A stretch of DNA of 64,000 nt, from contig NZ_VWWO01000002.1 in NCBI RefSeq assembly GCF_011752935.1, positions 744,001 to 808,000 of the forward strand, given 5' to 3'. The notes beneath the pieces were generated by a model, which ran no database searches, was not told the origin of the DNA, and saw only the letters and a list, made by a program, of their open reading frames with translations. A program made the translations under genes and the position numbers. Below, piece by piece: positions 10,233 to 19,120 of the stretch (the first letter of the stretch is position 1; each line of letters starts with the position of its first letter). The DNA comes from Chitinophaga sp. Cy-1792. Its GTDB lineage: Bacteria; Bacteroidota; Bacteroidia; Chitinophagales; Chitinophagaceae.

Positions 10233-11702
10233 ATGCAACTATCTATTGAACGGAAAAGCACCAAAATTTATCCTGACCTGAAAAGGGTAGTGGCGCGCTT
10301 CTTCTTTAACGGAGAAGCAAGGGCTAAATCGATCATTCAGAAAGTGAATGATATGACTGATGCAGAAGTGAACCTGACGATCATGCCCTTACTCAGGGAG
10401 TTCTCCAGGCGGCACCGGAACATCACCCGGATCTTTGAAAAGCATGCCGAAAAGGTAAGTCACCTCTTTGTGCCGCTGCAGATCAGCTACGAGGATATGG
10501 CCTATCGTAAGAAACTCCTGATAGGTTCCTACTTTACCAACGAATATTCAATAGAATCAGCTGCATTCTTCAACCCATCCTTAATTGAAGATATTGACCA
10601 GAGCGGATTGGAGGAAGGGGAGAAACGTGTTATCATCAGCTTCAGGGCCGTAGGTGAAGGACACGTTTCTTCCATTGCCTTCCGCAATGGATTGATCAAT
10701 AAAAATAATGAGATAGAACTGGAATCTCCCGGTAATTATATCGATGAGGCGGAGGTGATCCGTAATTCCATCTACCAGAAACAGACTTTTTTCCAGAACG
10801 CTGTTTCTATCAAACTACCCGATTCTATCATGCAGGAAGTACAAAACTGCCTGCCGGACAGATTCGAATACCAGCAGCTGAAGCGCGCCATCCGCGACAT
10901 GCAGCAAAGGTACCAGGTAGATCATCTCCTTAAAAAAGAACTGGAAAGAGTACTCTGGCTGGCAGATAGCTACTACGAGCTGAATTTCTCCCTGGATACC
11001 GACCTCTCCGACCGGATCATCTTCCCCTATTCCGATGCAGAAAGCCGGGGGATTGAAGATGCCCGCTTCGTAAAGTATACCAGCGACGATGGCAGTGTTA
11101 CCTACTACGCCACCTATACCGCCTATGATGGCGTTACCATCCAGCCGAAACTACTGCAAACAAAGGATTTCTATTATTTCAAGATCATGCCGCTCTACGG
11201 AGAAGGCGCGCAGAACAAGAACCTGGCCCTGTTTCCGCGTAAGATCAACGGAAAATATGTGATGATCTCCCGTATCGACGGTATCAACGGGTATATCATG
11301 TATTCTGATAAAATTAATATCTGGGAGAGTCCGCAGATCCTGCAGACGCCCAAATACCCCTGGGAGTTTGTGCAGGTAGGTAACTGCGGCTCACCGATAG
11401 AAACCCCGGAGGGCTGGCTGGTCATTACCCATGGGGTAGGCCCCATGCGTACCTATTGTATCGGCGCCAGTCTGCTGGATATCAACGATCCCCGTATTGA
11501 AATCGGGCGGCTCAGAGAGCCACTGCTCATGCCCACCAAAGACGAGCGTGAAGGCTACGTACCTAACGTCCTCTATTCCTGTGGTTCCCTGATCCATAAC
11601 GGGGAACTGGTTATCCCGTATGGTCTGTCTGACTATGCCTCCGGCTTTGCCACCGTTAACCTGGAGAAATTGCTGGCCACCATTAAGTCTGACGGCGTAT
11701 AA
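10233..11702 (+). CDS. GH130-like glycosidase/phosphorylase
   Basis: This 489-residue protein resembles GH130, a five-bladed beta-propeller family of beta-mannoside phosphorylases and beta-1,2-mannosidases. Family features are the GIEDARFVKY motif (about residue 271) and propeller strands such as NLALFPRKINGKYVMISRIDG and GNCGSPIETPEGWLVITHGVG. About 190 N-terminal residues form a helical extension before the propeller. No signal peptide is present, so it is cytoplasmic. It begins 18 bases after glgC, so it is probably co-transcribed with glycogen synthesis. A mannose-specific role is odd there, and it may act on another glycan. Confidence 0.82.
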   Translation: MQLSIERKSTKIYPDLKRVVARFFFNGEARAKSIIQKVNDMTDAEVNLTIMPLLREFSRRHRNITRIFEKHAEKVSHLFVPLQISYEDMAYRKKLLIGSYFTNEYSIESAAFFNPSLIEDIDQSGLEEGEKRVIISFRAVGEGHVSSIAFRNGLINKNNEIELESPGNYIDEAEVIRNSIYQKQTFFQNAVSIKLPDSIMQEVQNCLPDRFEYQQLKRAIRDMQQRYQVDHLLKKELERVLWLADSYYELNFSLDTDLSDRIIFPYSDAESRGIEDARFVKYTSDDGSVTYYATYTAYDGVTIQPKLLQTKDFYYFKIMPLYGEGAQNKNLALFPRKINGKYVMISRIDGINGYIMYSDKINIWESPQILQTPKYPWEFVQVGNCGSPIETPEGWLVITHGVGPMRTYCIGASLLDINDPRIEIGRLREPLLMPTKDEREGYVPNVLYSCGSLIHNGELVIPYGLSDYASGFATVNLEKLLATIKSDGV

Positions 11703-11861
11703 ATTTACCTGCCGTTCCCGGGCACTAATTACCGTTCCTTAATTACATCGTTTGGATAATGAAAAACTGATTAACTTCGTACATTCAAAAGTTTCGATGT
11801 ATTGGTTTCGTTTGAGCTCCACCACATCTGTAATTCATTATTCGTAATTATTTGATAAGAT

Positions 11862-13451
11862 ATGCTCGACTATATTCCTTATGGGAAAACTGGCTATTTT
11901 AGCCAGCTGGTATCAGATTTTTTGGCAGAAGATCCACAGATTAGGCCTTTTTACAAGTATTCACCCGTTAGACCGGATTTTACAGCAGCGATAGATGCCC
12001 GAAAGGCTTTTGCTACTCCCCGCAAGGAACTGGTGGCGGCATTGCAACAGCAATATCAGCCCCTGGAAGCCATGACAGCCGTCCAGGAGAATATTGTCAG
12101 CCTGTTGAGCCCCGATACGTTTACTGTCTGTACTGCCCATCAACCCAACATTTTCACCGGATATCTCTACTTTGTCTACAAAATCCTGCAAACTATCAAG
12201 CTGGCAGGGGAGCTGAAACAGCAATACCCGCAGTATAATTTCGTACCCGTGTATTACATGGGCAGCGAAGATGCAGACCTGGATGAGTTAGGCAGTATTT
12301 ACCTGGATGGTAAAACGCTGAAGTGGGATACCGCACAGCAAGGCCCGGTAGGTCGTATGGACCCGGAAGGTTTGGGTAAGATGATCAACCAGATACAGGA
12401 CAGCATCGGTTTTCTGCCGCATGGACAGGAACTGCTGGACATGCTGCGTGCTGCTTACCTGGAACATGAAAACATCCAGCAAGCCACGCTTTACCTGGTA
12501 CATCAGTTGTTTGGCCGCTTTGGCCTCATAACGGTGGTGCCGGATAGCCCTGCACTGAAGCGTTTATATATTCCTGTCATGCAGGATGAATTATTACACC
12601 ACCGTTCGCATGTACTGGTGGGGGATACACTGGAAAAAATCGCTTCACATTATAAAATTCAGGCAAATCCCCGTGAAATCAACCTTTTCTACCTGGAAAA
12701 AGGCCTGCGCGAGCGTATCGTTCAGGAAGGTGACCACTGGAAAGTACTGAATACCGGTTTGCTGTTCGATGAAGATAGTCTGCTGGCGGAGCTGGAGGCT
12801 TTTCCGGAACGTTTTAGTCCGAACGTAATTTTGCGTGGCATGTTCCAGGAAACGATCCTGCCTAATATCGCCTTTATTGGCGGTGGTGGTGAAATTGCCT
12901 ACTGGCTGGAGTTACAGCAGCTGTTTGAACATTATAAAGTACCATACCCTATCCTGTTGCTGCGTAATTCGCTGTTGCTGGTAGATGACCAGTCGGAGAA
13001 GCGCTTGCAGAAGCTGGAGCTGAAGGCAGTGGAATTGTTCCGGAGCACAGATGACCTGGTAAACGGATTTGTACTGGAACATACCAATGCGGCGCTGGTA
13101 CTGAAAGATGAATATGCAGGCATAGAAAAGCTTTTCGATGAATTACAGGAAAAGGCGCGTAGCATTGATGTCACGCTGGTAGCTACTACCGATACAGAAC
13201 GTAAACGCGCCCTGAAATCTATCAGTAAGCTGGAACATAAATTCCTGCGTGCAGAAAAGAAAAAATTTGCCTGGCAGACGGACCAGATCCGTACCCTGAA
13301 AGCCAGACTGTTTCCTGCGGGCTCACTGCAGGAAAGGAAGGAAAACTTCATTCCGTGGTATGCCATGGAAGGTCCGGCCTTCCTGGATCGGGTACTAGAT
13401 GCGTTGACGCCGGTAACCGACCAGTTTATTATTGTGATAGCAGCAGAATAG
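11862..13451 (+). CDS. bshC: putative cysteine ligase of bacillithiol synthesis
   Basis: BshC adds cysteine to glucosaminyl-malate, the last step in making the thiol bacillithiol. The protein has 529 residues, normal for the family (about 530-540). It shows the Rossmann-like core (FTVCTAHQPNIFTGYLYFVYK near residue 87; PVYYMGSEDADLDEL near residue 127), a central long helical region, and the C-terminal coiled-coil segment (residues about 370-490). bshA and bshB are not in this window. The gene stands alone, with a hairpin terminator after it. Confidence 0.92.
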   Translation: MLDYIPYGKTGYFSQLVSDFLAEDPQIRPFYKYSPVRPDFTAAIDARKAFATPRKELVAALQQQYQPLEAMTAVQENIVSLLSPDTFTVCTAHQPNIFTGYLYFVYKILQTIKLAGELKQQYPQYNFVPVYYMGSEDADLDELGSIYLDGKTLKWDTAQQGPVGRMDPEGLGKMINQIQDSIGFLPHGQELLDMLRAAYLEHENIQQATLYLVHQLFGRFGLITVVPDSPALKRLYIPVMQDELLHHRSHVLVGDTLEKIASHYKIQANPREINLFYLEKGLRERIVQEGDHWKVLNTGLLFDEDSLLAELEAFPERFSPNVILRGMFQETILPNIAFIGGGGEIAYWLELQQLFEHYKVPYPILLLRNSLLLVDDQSEKRLQKLELKAVELFRSTDDLVNGFVLEHTNAALVLKDEYAGIEKLFDELQEKARSIDVTLVATTDTERKRALKSISKLEHKFLRAEKKKFAWQTDQIRTLKARLFPAGSLQERKENFIPWYAMEGPAFLDRVLDALTPVTDQFIIVIAAE

Positions 13452-13471
13452 CAGAAAATTTCTTACATTAT

Positions 13472-13510
13472 ACGGGCTAAATCTTACGGATATACGTAGA
13501 TTTAGCCCGT
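13472..13510 (+). terminator. hairpin terminator after bshC
   Basis: A 13-bp perfect stem (13472-13484 with 13498-13510) with a 13-base loop lies 20 bases after the bshC stop and is followed by a T-rich stretch. It marks the boundary between the conserved backbone and the accessory island. Confidence 0.7.
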
Positions 13511-13534
13511 TGTGTATTTTATTGTTATTGGACT

Positions 13535-13780
13535 ATGCCTGCAAAACTCACAGCATTTCTTATTACGCTTTTATTCTTCATTGCCGGTGTAATAATTATC
13601 ATCCGGCAAACACTGCAGAAGAGCCGTATTGCCAGGAAATATGGCGGGGCATTTGTAGCGAAGCGTTCCCTTTTTTCACCGGAAGAGCGTAGGCAGATAA
13701 AGCGTATCAATCAACGTACGATCATGTATTTGATCCTATTGCAATTTGCTTATTTATGTATTAGTTTATTTTTTTCCTGA
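13535..13780 (+). CDS. small membrane protein of unknown function
   Basis: This 81-residue protein is not recognised. One hydrophobic helix lies at residues about 5-24 and another at about 62-80. A basic segment between them (KSRIARKYGG...RRQIKRINQRT) is probably cytoplasmic, so both ends would face the periplasm. It lies 25 bases after the bshC terminator stem and 21 bases before the next gene on the same strand. Confidence 0.55.
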   Translation: MPAKLTAFLITLLFFIAGVIIIIRQTLQKSRIARKYGGAFVAKRSLFSPEERRQIKRINQRTIMYLILLQFAYLCISLFFS

Positions 13781-13801
13781 TATACGAGTGGCCTGAAATC
13801 T

Positions 13802-14686
13802 ATGAAATATTTATCCCTTCTGATTGCGATAATTGTTCATTGTATTGGTTGTCAATCAAAGAAAACCCGACAGCCCATGCCAGCGATAAATAATTTAGTA
13901 ACAAACACATCACAGGAAGACCTCATTCCTTTTAACAGTTTTAAACAGTTAAGTTTGGATAAGCCGGTATTACTGGATATGATGCCGGATAAGCTGATGA
14001 GGGAAATTTCCATTACCCCTGTATTGATCAACCGGGTGTGTTTTCCGTGTATTGAGGAACAAGACACCAGACAGGTAGTAAATTATTATCGGCTGAATAG
14101 GCAGTATAAACTGGAGCACAGGGTTGCTACAATGGCTTACCGCATGATAAAGGAATCCGGTGATACACTTGTAATTAACCATCAATTTTTCCCGCTGGAT
14201 AGTATTCTTTTTGAGAACCTGGAGGTCGTGGTAAAGCGTGGATGGATTTATCAGCAGGAGGGAAGGGATTATATGATTTTGCAGCTGTTAAACAATGGTT
14301 CCGGACAAATTCACTGGTATCAGATTGTGGTTTTCGATATCACAAATGCAGATAAAATCGTTTGTCTGAACCAGATATCCCACGTACCAGGAGATAGCTG
14401 GTTATCCGGGGAAAATGTATTTACGGATCTGGATAACGATGGCAAGCTGGAAATCAATTTACAGAATGTAGATGTAGGGCTGAATGTTACTGCTTTTATG
14501 ATTAAAGGGGATTCTCTAGTGAAAAATGGTAAACAGATAACCTTGCAACAGGTGGCGAATGACAGTTTTAATATAGTTGTGGGGATGTCCGACTGGTACT
14601 TTGACCTGCTGAAAACGAAGCCGGATGTACCTCGCAACTTTGATATTTCAGAGGATATATTTGATGTTAAATACGAAAAAAGATGA
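13802..14686 (+). CDS. putative lipoprotein of unknown function
   Basis: This 294-residue protein has a short hydrophobic signal ending in HCIGC, where Cys17 is the probable lipidated residue, so it would sit in the cell envelope. A DLDNDGKLEI segment near residue 211 resembles a DxDxDG calcium-binding loop of FG-GAP/EF-type repeats. No enzyme family is recognised. Its stop overlaps the next gene's start by four bases (ATGA), so the two are translationally coupled. Confidence 0.65.
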   Translation: MKYLSLLIAIIVHCIGCQSKKTRQPMPAINNLVTNTSQEDLIPFNSFKQLSLDKPVLLDMMPDKLMREISITPVLINRVCFPCIEEQDTRQVVNYYRLNRQYKLEHRVATMAYRMIKESGDTLVINHQFFPLDSILFENLEVVVKRGWIYQQEGRDYMILQLLNNGSGQIHWYQIVVFDITNADKIVCLNQISHVPGDSWLSGENVFTDLDNDGKLEINLQNVDVGLNVTAFMIKGDSLVKNGKQITLQQVANDSFNIVVGMSDWYFDLLKTKPDVPRNFDISEDIFDVKYEKR

Positions 14687-15096
14687 ACGTGCGAACCGCG
14701 ATTTTTAAGACACTGCTGCTAACAATAGGTATATTATCATTTGGACATACAGGAAAGGCTGCTGAACCTAAAGACAGCATATACACTTTCCTACCTAAGA
14801 TGCCTCAGTTTCCCGGAGGGGAAGCAACGCTTAGCAGATATATAAGCAAGCATGCAAAACTCCCTGACGAGGAAGATTGCCAGGGATATTTTCCGATATC
14901 TTTTATTATTTGCAAAGATGGGAAGCTGACAGCAGTTGGCATACAGGACAAGGCTTCCGAAACATGGACGGCTGCTGAAGCGGCTATGGTGAAAGTGATC
15001 AGGGAAATGCCGGATTGGATACCTGGAGAAATTAAAGGTAAGAAAGTCGCTTGTCGTTTTTATTTACCGCTACATATATGCGCAAGATTGGAATAG
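14683..15096 (+). CDS. secreted protein with TonB C-terminal-like domain
   Basis: This 137-residue protein has a signal peptide (residues 1-26, ending near GKAAEP). The rest matches the pattern of a TonB C-terminal domain: MPQFPGGEATLSRYI, a central beta stretch FPISFIICKDGKL, and MPDWIPGEIKGKKVACRFYLP. The membrane anchor and proline-rich linker of a true TonB are missing, so it is a free periplasmic TonB-CTD protein, a type common in Bacteroidota. It overlaps the upstream lipoprotein gene by four bases and the two products may act together. Confidence 0.72.
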   Translation: MNVRTAIFKTLLLTIGILSFGHTGKAAEPKDSIYTFLPKMPQFPGGEATLSRYISKHAKLPDEEDCQGYFPISFIICKDGKLTAVGIQDKASETWTAAEAAMVKVIREMPDWIPGEIKGKKVACRFYLPLHICARLE

Positions 15097-15202
15097 CCAT
15101 GAACAGATAAGGCCGGGAGTGTAAAAAAATGGAGCAGGGTATATAGCTGGGATAATTGAAGGCTATTCACAAAAAAGCGGGAATAAATAAATTGTCTGGA
15201 CT

Positions 15203-16252
15203 ATGGAAAGATTTGAAAAGAAGGTACCAGATACCTTTACTGAAACAGTAGCTACTATCATTGCTGGCATATTCGTTTTTGTTTTCAGTATGCTTGGCAT
15301 ATTCATGAAGAACCCTGATATATTTGTTATTGTGGCGCCGGTCATCCTGATAATAATATACACCTGGTTGATATACTATCCTCGCTTTTTTGTATGCGCT
15401 GTAGAGATCTCTGCAGAAAATATAACTATTACCTGGCGTAACAGGAAAGGGAAGGAGAAGCAGGTATCACGGCCGGTATCAGACCTGTTCTATGTCAGCG
15501 GTTCAAAAAATGGATTAGGAGGAGTAGTGTATCTGACGTTGAGTTTAAGAGCAAAAAAAGGTGGTTCTATTGTGACTGTTGTGGCAGAAGATGGTTGGAC
15601 AGACACAGATTTACAGGCAATGAAAGCTGCATTTGAAGCCGTAGGAATACAGGAAGGGGATGGCTGGCGATGGACAGAGGTACCGGATAACAATGTTGTC
15701 GGGGAACCTGCGGCTGAGCAATCTTCCTCAGCGGTAGTCATACCGCAATTATTTGAACCGCGGCGGCCAGGGATTACATGGAAGGATATGCTGTTTATTG
15801 CGGGCATTCTACTGTATTGTATTGCCTGGATGGTAAAGCCATGGAGGGCTAATTTATCGATGTTCCTTTTGATAGGATCAGGCTGTATTGGTTTCATAAT
15901 ATCCTGGATTGCTTCATTTTTCCGGATGGGAGTGTATAGAATTGAGGTGAAAAATGAAGTGGTCACAGTTTGGTGGAAAAACAGGGCTGGCAATAAAAGA
16001 GAAGAGACTTGTGAGGTGAATGAGCTTTATTATCAGCTGGGATTTGCCAGTCCGAGATCAACGCTCGAAACCATTTTTCTTGTTAAGAAGAAAGGCTATA
16101 AATCTTTTGTAAGTGTTGTTTTTATGGGAGTAGTTGACGGTAGGGATGGTTGGGTAAAGTATGAATTTGCTGAGCTGGAAGCTGCTTTTAAGGCAGTAGG
16201 GATACAGGAGATCGGGCGGGATAAATTTGTTGCAGCAGTATATCCCTATTAG
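15203..16252 (+). CDS. array protein 1: fused double copy of the two-helix module
   Basis: This 349-residue membrane protein consists of two complete copies of the array module. Copy 1 is about residues 1-165 (helices near 16-36 and 40-60; FVCAVEISAENITITWRNRK; DLFYVSG; ends AVGIQEGDGWRW). A polar linker covers about 166-185. Copy 2 is about residues 186-349 (helices near 197-214 and 223-243; VYRIEVKNEVVTVWWKNRAG; ELYYQLG; FMGVVDGRDGW; ends AVGIQEIG). Both copies keep the core, so this looks like an in-frame fusion of neighbouring genes after duplication, not a degraded copy. Function is unknown. It is the first gene of the array. Confidence 0.75.
   Translation: MERFEKKVPDTFTETVATIIAGIFVFVFSMLGIFMKNPDIFVIVAPVILIIIYTWLIYYPRFFVCAVEISAENITITWRNRKGKEKQVSRPVSDLFYVSGSKNGLGGVVYLTLSLRAKKGGSIVTVVAEDGWTDTDLQAMKAAFEAVGIQEGDGWRWTEVPDNNVVGEPAAEQSSSAVVIPQLFEPRRPGITWKDMLFIAGILLYCIAWMVKPWRANLSMFLLIGSGCIGFIISWIASFFRMGVYRIEVKNEVVTVWWKNRAGNKREETCEVNELYYQLGFASPRSTLETIFLVKKKGYKSFVSVVFMGVVDGRDGWVKYEFAELEAAFKAVGIQEIGRDKFVAAVYPY
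16222..16229 (+). promoter_or_regulatory. -7 promoter box TAAATTTG for array gene 2
   Basis: This is an exact match to the Bacteroidota -7 consensus TAnnTTTG, 67 bases upstream of the ATG at 16296 and inside the end of the preceding gene. No clear -33 TTTG is seen, so it is a candidate internal promoter only. Confidence 0.4.
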
Positions 16253-16295
16253 TAGAAGAAACATTTTTAATGAATTGTATTTATCAGATTTACTA

Positions 16296-16796
16296 ATGCC
16301 AAGATTTGAAACTTATAGCGAGGATACCCGTGGAATAGATATTATTTGTCTGCTGATACTGGTCTGCGATGCTACTGCAATTGTTGCCATGGAATTACAG
16401 GGGCAGGGGTCTAATACGGCCATGGACTTTATTGCAGTGGTATTGGCAATGGTACTCGTTTTTCGCAGGCTGTTTTATTATTTTGGAATGGAGCTTTCAG
16501 CAATTGATATCGAAGACAGCATCGTAACAGTAAGGTGGGAAACGCGCTCAGGAAAGGTGTTGGAGGAGTCCCGCCCGGCAAAGGATTTGTATTACAAATG
16601 CGGGACAGACGGAGGGAAATTTCCGGAGCCGGTATTGTACCTGATAGAAAAGAAGTATAGTGGAGTGGTATTTCAGTCACCGTTCGTCAGGATAGATAAC
16701 GCAACCGAATGGAACCTGGGTGGCCTTTACGAATTGATGGTTTCCTGTGAGGCGGCCGGCGTACAGAAAGAACCGGGAAGTTCAAAGTGGACATAG
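16296..16796 (+). CDS. array protein 2: two-helix membrane module
   Basis: This 166-residue array member starts MPRFETYSED. The ATG at 16296 is preferred over an in-frame upstream start at 16227, because MPRFE matches the N-termini of its paralogues and the earlier start would overlap gene 1. Two hydrophobic segments (about 12-32 and 42-60) precede IDIEDSIVTVRWETRSGK and KDLYYKCG. The tail is SCEAAGVQKE. The core tryptophan is kept, but WKNR has become WETR. Unknown function. Confidence 0.72.
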   Translation: MPRFETYSEDTRGIDIICLLILVCDATAIVAMELQGQGSNTAMDFIAVVLAMVLVFRRLFYYFGMELSAIDIEDSIVTVRWETRSGKVLEESRPAKDLYYKCGTDGGKFPEPVLYLIEKKYSGVVFQSPFVRIDNATEWNLGGLYELMVSCEAAGVQKEPGSSKWT

Positions 16797-16851
16797 ATAG
16801 CGCGTTTACCTGCTGGTAGTCTAACCACCTCATTCCATTTAAAGATGTCTT

Positions 16852-17406
16852 ATGCCAGTATTTAGAAAGAAATGTTTCACACCATTCTGGAGATCAAGAT
16901 ACATTCTCTTAAGACTATATTTGTTTGTATTTCTTGAATGCGTGTTTTGGTTCATTCCGATTGGCCTGGGTTTAGTTCCCAACGGGATTACGTATCTCTG
17001 GATTATTTTTTTAGTACAACGCGCGTTGCTGCTGATACCTGTGCTTACCCTCGCAGGCTTCTATTTTGGTCTTGAGTTACGTGAAATTGAAATCACTGAT
17101 AACGTTGTAATTGCGAAATGGAAAAGCCGGTCGGGCAGGTATAGGGCTGTATCCTGTGGTATTAATGACCTTTATTATGCATATGGTACAACAAGCATAC
17201 GACCTTCCCGTTGTACACTGGATCTGATCAGAAAGGAGAAATACCGGCTGTTGTTTAAACCATATTTTGTGAAGATATTTTATTCAAAATACTGGGATAT
17301 AACAGGCCTGGAAGAACTGGAACGCGCTTATGTTGCAGCAGGTATTGAAGAGGCGCCCCGATGGAAATGGCTGGTACGGCTGGAGAAGAGGATGTTTGGC
17401 GAATAA
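16852..17406 (+). CDS. array protein 3: two-helix membrane module
   Basis: This 184-residue array member is slightly longer than its paralogues because the hydrophobic region (about residues 18-78) is larger and may hold two long or three helices. The core reads LREIEITDNVVIAKWKSRSGR, then NDLYYAYG, and the tail is YVAAGIEEAPRWKW followed by a basic extension. It starts 55 bases after gene 2 and ends 20 bases before gene 4. Unknown function. Confidence 0.7.
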   Translation: MPVFRKKCFTPFWRSRYILLRLYLFVFLECVFWFIPIGLGLVPNGITYLWIIFLVQRALLLIPVLTLAGFYFGLELREIEITDNVVIAKWKSRSGRYRAVSCGINDLYYAYGTTSIRPSRCTLDLIRKEKYRLLFKPYFVKIFYSKYWDITGLEELERAYVAAGIEEAPRWKWLVRLEKRMFGE

Positions 17407-17426
17407 GGAACATTCAAACAATAGCT

Positions 17427-17906
17427 ATGGCAACTTTTATAAAGAAAACATATCAAACTCCGCTGATAGAACTAATAATTACCTTGTTTACAGCCTTGTT
17501 TCATTTTTCTCCTCCTGCAAAACGAGATAGTATCGAAGATCTGCAATTTAAAAATTTACTGTTGATACTGGTTATTATAGTAATGGGCTTCCTTTGGGCA
17601 AATTATTTATTGCGTTGGTGCGTCTGTAAAGTAGAAATCGATAACGGTGTGGTAACTGTTACATGGAAGAACAGAATAGGTAAGGAAAAGCAGGAATCTG
17701 ATGCGGTAGCCAATCTGTATTGGCAATGGGGACATACTGAAAGTAAAGACCGTCGCGAAACTATGTCTCTTATGCAACGGAAAGGATACAAGTCGTTTGC
17801 CGGTACCATCTTTATGCAGGTTGTTGATGGAAAGGATGGTGGCAACAAAGAACAGCTTGCAGACCTGTATACGATGTTTCAGGAAGCAGGAATCGCAGAG
17901 AAATAA
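17427..17906 (+). CDS. array protein 4: two-helix membrane module
   Basis: This 159-residue array member starts MATFIKKTYQ. This ATG is preferred over an in-frame ATG at 17361 that would overlap gene 3 by 46 bases and add 22 residues unlike any paralogue. Two hydrophobic segments (about 12-28 and 43-62) are followed by the best-conserved core of the array (VCKVEIDNGVVTVTWKNRIG), then FMQVVDGKDGG and EAGIAEK at the end. Unknown function. Confidence 0.72.
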   Translation: MATFIKKTYQTPLIELIITLFTALFHFSPPAKRDSIEDLQFKNLLLILVIIVMGFLWANYLLRWCVCKVEIDNGVVTVTWKNRIGKEKQESDAVANLYWQWGHTESKDRRETMSLMQRKGYKSFAGTIFMQVVDGKDGGNKEQLADLYTMFQEAGIAEK

Positions 17907-17947
17907 TCCCGGATATACATGAAGTTTCATTTTAAATTTATCCCACT

Positions 17948-18460
17948 ATGCCTAAGGTTGAAAAGGAAATATCAAAGTCAAAGGTTGGGGCGTGGGCGAC
18001 CGCCCTTGTCGGCTCTTTTTGCTTGTTTTTTGCAGGTGTGAGTGCTGTGCATGAAAGGGATGCAGGATTTTTTCTTTACGGGGTAGGTATACTCATGGTG
18101 GTGGTAGCATTGTCGTGGGTATACGACTTTTTGCATATGCAGGTGTGTGTAATTGAGATAGAAGATGGCATCGTGACAGTAACACGTAAGAACATGGCTG
18201 GCATGGAAAGCATTTCGACCTGTACCAGCCAGAATCTGGTCTATAAATTTGGTAGAACATTCGACAAGTATCCGAAAGATACTTTTGAACTGCTGAAAAA
18301 AAGCTGGCCGCTGTTAGGTGGGCGTTTTATGCGTGTTATTAATAACAGGGATAGTTGGGTAAAGGAAGACTTTCCTGCACTGGAAGCATTGTGTAAGGCA
18401 GCCAGGATAAAAGCCATTGACCATTGGCAAACAATAGGAGCAGAAGAAAAAACCTCCTGA
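17948..18460 (+). CDS. array protein 5: two-helix membrane module
   Basis: This 170-residue array member starts MPKVEKEISK. Hydrophobic segments lie at about 14-33 and 42-62. The core is VCVIEIEDGIVTVTRKNMAG, so the usual tryptophan of WKNR is replaced by arginine. The DLYYK position reads NLVYKFG, and the tail is ARIKAIDHW. It is one of the more altered copies but has no frameshift. Unknown function. Confidence 0.7.
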   Translation: MPKVEKEISKSKVGAWATALVGSFCLFFAGVSAVHERDAGFFLYGVGILMVVVALSWVYDFLHMQVCVIEIEDGIVTVTRKNMAGMESISTCTSQNLVYKFGRTFDKYPKDTFELLKKSWPLLGGRFMRVINNRDSWVKEDFPALEALCKAARIKAIDHWQTIGAEEKTS

Positions 18461-18513
18461 ATAATCAGACCGTATTGTTACAATAAATATCCTTGAAATA
18501 AATATTAAATCCT

Positions 18514-19005
18514 ATGCCCAAATTTGAAAAAGAGTTGTCAATATCGCCATGGAGAGTAATCATTTATTCGGTTTTTACTTTGGCGGGGATAGCCTGGGTG
18601 CTATTCGTTTTTCCCACTACTAATCGTGAATTCAAAGCTACCATAACGTGCGTGCTGACTGTTACGTTGATAGTTGCCTGGTGGGGTTTCTTTTATAGGA
18701 TGCGTGTTTGTGAAATAGAAATTGCCAGGGGATTTGTGAGTATCTTTTGGAAGAACCATACAGGAAAAACGAAAGAGGCATCCCGGCAGCCGGCAGAATT
18801 ATATTATAAGCGTGGTACTACTGGTGGTAAGGCGCCAAGTGCTACACTGAATCTCTATGAAAAAAATAATACAGGGCTTTTTAAAAGTCCGTTTATGCAG
18901 ATTATAGATAGAACCGATGGATGGACATTAGCCGATTTTACTGAGCTGGAAGTTGCATTTGATAACGCCGGTATAGAGAAGAAAGAGCAGGCAAAGTGGT
19001 TTTGA
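18514..19005 (+). CDS. array protein 6: two-helix membrane module
   Basis: This 163-residue array member starts MPKFEKELSI, close to the start of protein 5 and to the array consensus. Hydrophobic segments lie at about 13-32 and 41-61. The core is VCEIEIARGFVSIFWKNHTGK, then ELYYKRGTTGGK, MQIIDRTDGW, and NAGIEKKEQAKW at the end. It is the last copy before the barrel and secreted-protein genes interrupt the array. Unknown function. Confidence 0.72.
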   Translation: MPKFEKELSISPWRVIIYSVFTLAGIAWVLFVFPTTNREFKATITCVLTVTLIVAWWGFFYRMRVCEIEIARGFVSIFWKNHTGKTKEASRQPAELYYKRGTTGGKAPSATLNLYEKNNTGLFKSPFMQIIDRTDGWTLADFTELEVAFDNAGIEKKEQAKWF

Positions 19006-19120
19006 TGGCAACATTCCGATAATGTAAACTTATCTTGTTGTGAAATGATTCGCCGGAAGCGGCACTTGGTATATTATTTGACCAGCTTGTTCTATCACCA
19101 ACTTAGACCTATACTATTAC

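Noticed and set aside
14683..15096. Full-length TonB energy transducer
   Set aside because: The protein has a signal peptide but lacks the membrane anchor and proline-rich linker; only the C-terminal-like domain is present.
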